Position numbers and translations under genes: made by a program. A model generated the notes under the pieces. It saw nothing but the letters and a program-made list of their open reading frames with translations. It searched no databases and had not been told where the DNA came from. Of a DNA stretch of 30,167 nt, positions 26,059 through 30,167 are shown piece by piece (the stretch's first letter is position 1; each line of letters opens with the position of its first letter). Source of the stretch: Ignavibacteria bacterium (GTDB lineage: Bacteria; Bacteroidota; Ignavibacteria; Tepidaquicellales; Tepidaquicellaceae); the NCBI GenBank assembly GCA_016716125.1, contig JADJWZ010000001.1:1-30167 (forward strand). The letters run 5' to 3'.

Positions 26059-27950
26059 ATGTCTTTTGCTTTAATAACAATAATTGCTGCTGAATATTCA
26101 GGAAGCAAAGCAAAAAGAAGCAGATGATTGCCTTTCATGCCATGAAGATAAGGATCTTGTAATGGATTCGGACGGCAGTAAAAATCACTGTTTGTAAATC
26201 CGAATTGTATAAAATCCGCTCATTCGATCGCTGGAATGTTTGGATTGTCATTTGACTTATAAAGCTGAAGTTGTTCCCCGCACTCTGCTGATAAGAGAGT
26301 TGATGAAAATTGTAAACCTGTCATGAGGATTCAAAAAGGACTTGAGAAAAAGCGTTCACGCAAAATCTACCAATGCATAGATTGTCACAGTGCGCATGAT
26401 ACAAAGAAAGTCAGCGAATTAAAAAAAGATGCTGATGCAACTGCATGAGCCGTCATAAGAAGAAAGAGATCGCAAAATTCAGTTCGATAATCCACGTAAA
26501 AAAGGAGTTATGTAATGATTGTCACGGAGAAGGTCATAAAGTAAAAATATTTCTAAAAATCAGATAACTGACATGCGGTAAATGTCATATAGTGACAGTA
26601 AGATGAATTTTAAAGGAAGCGTTCATCATACAGTATTTAAAGGCGGCGGTAAGAACACGCCGGTATGTACAGACTGTCACGGAGTTCATATACTACTATT
26701 TCGAGCAGCATTCTATACAGTCTGAAGCCTGTTTAAATGTCATTTAGATGTGAGAAGATGTTTCCGGCACAGAAACGGGTTCAGCAAAATTTGTAGAGCA
26801 GTATAAAACAAGTATCCATGCATCCATTAAAGGCGGTGATATGGAATCCGCCGGATGCACAGACTGTCACGGAGATCATATGATTAGACAGTCCGGATGA
26901 CCCGACTTCATCGACAAAAAGGGCGAGGGATGATAGAGACCTGCGGGAAAGTGTCATGCGGATGTTGAAAGAAATTTCAAAAATCCAAACACGGTGTTGA
27001 GCCTTTGAAGAATAATGAAAAGCCTCCAACCTGTTCGGATTGTCACGGCGGAGTTAATAATATAAAATCCGCATTACTTTCTGTAGACGGTTCATCAAAG
27101 CGGGTAATGGCTGACAAATGTCTGGACTGTCATAAAGACGGTAAATCCCCGCATAAGAATTTAAAGGTGAAGAATTTCCGATAACAGGATATAAGAACAG
27201 TGTACATTATCAGGCATTAACTGATTTGAAATGAAACACATTCGACATGTTCTGACTGTCACGGAGCGTATGGGATGGAACCGGGCCGAAAATCCGATTC
27301 AAAGATAAGTAAAGAATATTGCAAACACATGCGGACAGTCCGAATGCCACGGCAAACAGTATACAAATTTTGAAGGCAGCATACATGAAAAAGGAGGGAC
27401 CGCCTTGAAATCCGGATGCTCCTGGACCTGTAATAACTGTCACGGTAATCACGGAATTGTATCAAAAGATCTGGAAAATAAACTTCAGAAATCAAGACTT
27501 AATTCACTCTGTGCACCAATTGTCACGGGTCGGTGGAGATGATAGAAAGAAATGAACTTCCGACTAAAGTCACGCGCAGCTTATAAAGAAAGTTTTCACG
27601 GACTTGCGACAAGAGGCGGATTAAAGGAAGCAGCGATCCGCGAAATGTCACGGATATCATAATGTAAGACCTTCTTCGGATCTGATGTCTACTATTCATA
27701 AAACAAATCTTCCTCAGACATGCGGAAACTGTCATCCCGGAGCGACTCTCGAAATTTTAATTACAAGCAAGATTCATCTGACTGATCTTAAGGAAGATTC
27801 GCCTTGGGGTATTCTGGATAACCAGATTCTATATTATATTGATATTCGGACTTGGTCGGATTTATGCTGCATAATATTCAGGATTACAGAAAAAGAAGAA
27901 ATCGAAAACCGAAGCCTGATAATGAAAAAGTGATAATGATAAATATTTAA
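26059..27950 (+). CDS. Large multiheme c-type cytochrome (about 19 heme sites) with C-terminal membrane anchor, frameshifted
   Basis: Fourteen intact heme sites can be read: CLSCH (26129), CLDCH (26237), CIDCH (26374), CNDCH (26511), CGKCH (26574), CTDCH (26666 and 26856), CSDCH (27032), CLDCH (27119), CSDCH (27248), a CX4CH site CGQSECH (27330), CNNCH (27429), CTNCH (27512) and CGNCH (27721). Five more are damaged by an indel or substitution (near 26311, 26442, 26730, 26942 and 27637). Spacing, CHG followings and HxxH-like repeats fit the cytochrome c3/NrfA-like multiheme class. After the last site comes SKIHLTDLKEDSP then YWITRFYIILIFGLG, a membrane helix, and a charged tail. It should sit on the outer face of the inner membrane and pass electrons to or from the following cytochrome b. 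N-terminal export signal is only partly readable. Confidence 0.85.
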
Positions 27951-27952
27951 GA

Positions 27953-28835
27953 ATGACCTAAACGAGAGGGTGCAGTACATTTTTGTTACTCTCTAGTTTT
28001 TATAATTTTTGTAATCACCGGATTCTGGCTGAAATATCCGGAAGCATGGTGGGTAAGATGGATCACAGTTCTGATCGGAGAAAATGCATCGAGGCGAGAA
28101 GTCTGATACACAGAATAGCTGCTGTGGCAATGGTAGTCACTTCAGTTTATCATATAATTTATCTGGCATTCTCACCAAGAGGAAGAAAACTGTTCATGGA
28201 CTTTTTACCGAAGGAAGGGATCTCGACTGAATTCGGAAATTCAATGAACATCTTTTCGGAAACTCCGCAGAAGCCTAGATTCGGAAGATTCAGTTATATT
28301 GAAAAGATGGAATACCGTAAGTAAAGTCGTATGGGGAACAGTTATAATGGGGAGCTACAGGATTCATTCTCTGGTTTAAAGATTATTTTTTCAAATATAT
28401 ATCAAATACCGGAATGGAGATCGCTACGGCTATTCATTTCTATGAAGCAATACTTGCGTCGCTTGCGATACTTGTCTGGCATTTTTATTTTGTATTTTTG
28501 AATCCTGATGTATATCCGGTTACTGCTCTTTAAATAAAGGTTATCTTACAAGACATCAGATGGAATACATGAACATCCGCAATGGCTGGAGGAAATTGAA
28601 AATAAAGAATCGGTTGCCGGAGGATCTGAGAACAAAGTTTCAGACGTTGCATCAGGAAATATAATTCCTGAAAAGAAAGAAGTATTAACAGATCTTAAAA
28701 CTGGAGGCGGGTGAAAATAAAAAGAAAGAGCCTTCATATTAGTGAAATTAAAAATGTGAAGAATGAAACGGATGAAAACCGGTGAAAGAAATTAATGATG
28801 ATGAGGCTGATAAAAATAAAGAAGATAATGTTTAA
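27953..28835 (+). CDS. Di-heme membrane cytochrome b (b561 / formate dehydrogenase gamma-like), frameshifted
   Basis: Pieces in order: NERVQ, SLVFIIFVITGFWLKYPEAW then WVRWITVLIGENA, SLIHRIAAVAMVVTSVYHII, AFSPRGRKLFMDFLPKEGIS, EFGNSM, PRFGRFSYIEKMEY, VVWGTVIMG, GFILWFKDYFFKYIS, then ATAIHFYEAILASLAILVWH and FYFVFLNPDVYP. Paired histidines in two helices (IHR...YHI and IHF...WHF) are the ligands for two b hemes, as in membrane subunits that link quinone to periplasmic multiheme cytochromes. A soluble acidic tail (KGYLTRHQMEYEHPQWLEEI) follows, ending about 28835. Six or more indels occur. It starts within a few bases of the end of the upstream cytochrome and may be fused to it. Start is uncertain. 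Confidence 0.78.
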
Positions 28836-28888
28836 CAGATCAAATATATCTTTGAAAAAGGAATGTGAAAATTAAATTAACGAGTGAA

Positions 28889-30167
28889 ATGGACAGAAGA
28901 AAAAAGCCTGAAAAAGAAGTAAAGTGGTTTAAGAAAGTCCGCGGATACAAAAGATTTTTTATTTGCCGGACTATATTTAGGCACATTTTTAGTATTACTT
29001 TCCGTAAGTAGCGGAATATACTTCAAAGCCGTCATTTTGTCCGGACTTGTCATTACATGGAAACTTTTTATCAGAGCCCGAGGACATCAGATCACAATAA
29101 AGTAGATCTGTGGAATGTCATTTTGAACCGGGAACATCCGGAACTATAAGAGGAAAGCTTAACGGTCTTGTACAAATCCTAAATTATGTTTCTCTATCTT
29201 ATAAAAAGAGAAAACCTTGGGTTGAGATACTGGACAATACCTCCGTTCGGTCAGGTTGTCACGATAATCAGGCTCCTCTGTCAGATACGAGCTATTATTT
29301 CAAGGAGTATTGTTCAGTCATAAGAATCATTTAAAGGAGTTGAGAAGAGGGAAGACGCTTTTAAAATGCACGAATGCCTGTCATTCCCAGATTGTTCAGG
29401 GTACTGTTATTGAAGTAACCGAAGCGACATGTTTTAATCCGTCACTTTAAAAATCGGATGATCCTGAACATAAATTTGACAAGCTTGCAGACTGCAATAC
29501 TTGTCATGATCTGATAAACTTTTCGAAGGTGCAGATGGCTGATATGAGATATGACCATACAAATGTAGTGGGCAACAAAATTTCGCGTATTAGCCGTCAC
29601 ACAAATACAAGTAGCTGGAAACGGCGGAGTTGGAAAGGAAAGATGTTTTCAGTGCCATTTTGAGAATGACAGACTTGAAAGATATGATCAGACAGATTCT
29701 ATTCATTCCATACATATATCAAACACAGTGTAAAAATGTTATGCATGTCATTCACCGATAGAACATAAAATTCAAAAGATCGATCCGACTGTTCCGCCGG
29801 ATTGTCAGAGACGCCTGCCACAGCAGCGCCTGCCACGGCAGGTAAGTTTATTTACGGAGAGAAATGGATTTTGGAGTAGAGAAGAATCCAAGCGTAATGT
29901 TTTAAACGGAATTAATCCGCAGGCTGTCATATATTCTCACGAAGAAAACAAATCCGAAATGAATACATTCAAATCCGGTGAATCTTCCTGTGAGAAATGT
30001 CACGGTAAAGGATATGACAAACTTACTAAACAATGGGAAGCAGTTTCTCTTTGAAAAGACTTGCTATGATAAATCTGATTTACAATACGGTAAAAAGTTC
30101 AGGTCAATTCAACAAAAAGCAGCAATAAGCCTGAAGCTGAAAAATATATGGCAAGAGGCGAAGCATA
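28889..30167 (+). CDS. Membrane-anchored multiheme cytochrome c, C-terminus beyond window, frameshifted
   Basis: MDRRKKPEKEVKWFKKVRGY is followed by a hydrophobic anchor (AGLYLGTFLVLLSVSSGIYF) with a second hydrophobic segment (KAVILSGLVITWKLFI). Heme sites follow: damaged CGMCH (29108) and CX4CH (near 29245), CTNACH (29367, CX3CH as read), damaged CFNCH (29430), intact CNTCH (29493), a site read as RISRH (29586), intact CFQCH (29644) and CYACH (29737), two damaged sites (29803, 29917), and intact CEKCH (29989). Segments HSQIVQGT, CFQCHFENDRLERYDQT and GINPQAVIYSHEE fit a recurrent cytochrome c3-family protein that partners membrane cytochrome b. About 11 hemes are likely. It follows the cytochrome b gene by 53 bases. 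The protein continues past base 30167. Confidence 0.75.
29812..29842 (+). repeat. Short direct repeat and palindrome inside the cytochrome gene
   Basis: CGCCTGCCAC occurs at 29812-29821 and 29827-29836, and the second copy is part of a perfect palindrome CCTGCC-AC-GGCAGG (29829-29842). It is GC-rich compared with its surroundings and falls where a heme site and the text around it are disrupted. Confidence 0.5.

Noticed and set aside
27210..27735. Several 70-80 codon minus-strand frames
   Set aside because: They are antisense to the multiheme cytochrome; the repeated heme codons give open antisense frames.
26129..27735. Regularly spaced TGTCACGG copies resembling a repeat array
   Set aside because: They are codons for heme-binding CxxCHG motifs with variable spacing and no conserved repeat unit; not a CRISPR or satellite.

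Overview
The window looks like an AT-rich chromosomal segment from the Ignavibacteria / Bacteroidota-Chlorobi lineage. Several secreted proteins end in a type IX secretion (T9SS) sorting domain with the NYPNPFNP signature typical of that group. The window also carries a TonB-dependent receptor, a DUF4199 protein and a DUF5723-like outer-membrane protein. Shine-Dalgarno sites are seen before only a few genes.

Layout. (i) 1-3120, minus strand: remnants of a fatty acid desaturase (cut by the window edge), a DUF4199 membrane protein, an SF0329-family protein, a voltage-gated-type K+ channel, a cupin and perhaps a small ORF. (ii) 3311-5844, plus: a TPP riboswitch with its own terminator, then a TonB-dependent receptor, so a probable thiamin-related uptake system. 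(iii) 6064-9017, minus: a lipoprotein followed by an outer-membrane barrel-like protein. (iv) 9444-11187, plus: recA and recX with a terminator between them. (v) 11397-13164: a soluble PAS histidine kinase and a small unknown protein. (vi) 13322-23302: an exported-protein region with a lipase, a type I copper protein, four T9SS cargo proteins (one an M1 aminopeptidase) and one cytoplasmic cysteine-containing unknown. (vii) 23303-24045: a gene-poor stretch with hairpins. (viii) 24046-30167: an NtrC-type regulator, a receiver-only protein, and a module of multiheme cytochrome c, di-heme cytochrome b and a second multiheme cytochrome c that runs off the window. The last module suggests electron transfer between the quinone pool and periplasmic or extracellular acceptors or donors.

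The dominant technical feature is indels. Nearly every gene in 1-9000 and 24400-30167 is broken into pieces in different frames, yet the pieces join into good family members. recA itself needs two single-base corrections, one in an A run. The 13.3-23.3 kb stretch is almost clean. I read this as uneven consensus quality rather than mass gene decay, so broken genes are annotated as CDS spanning all fragments, with approximate internal frames.

The most biologically interesting items are: a C-terminal module of about 174 residues (beta-rich part plus two dockerin-like calcium loops) shared by the lipase and the copper protein; the TPP-riboswitch-controlled TonB receptor; the roughly 19-heme cytochrome whose C-terminus runs almost directly into a cytochrome b; and a tandem dyad repeat upstream of the choice-of-anchor V gene. 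I did not find a clearly new defence or mobile system, and I saw no tRNA, rRNA, CRISPR array or insertion sequence.
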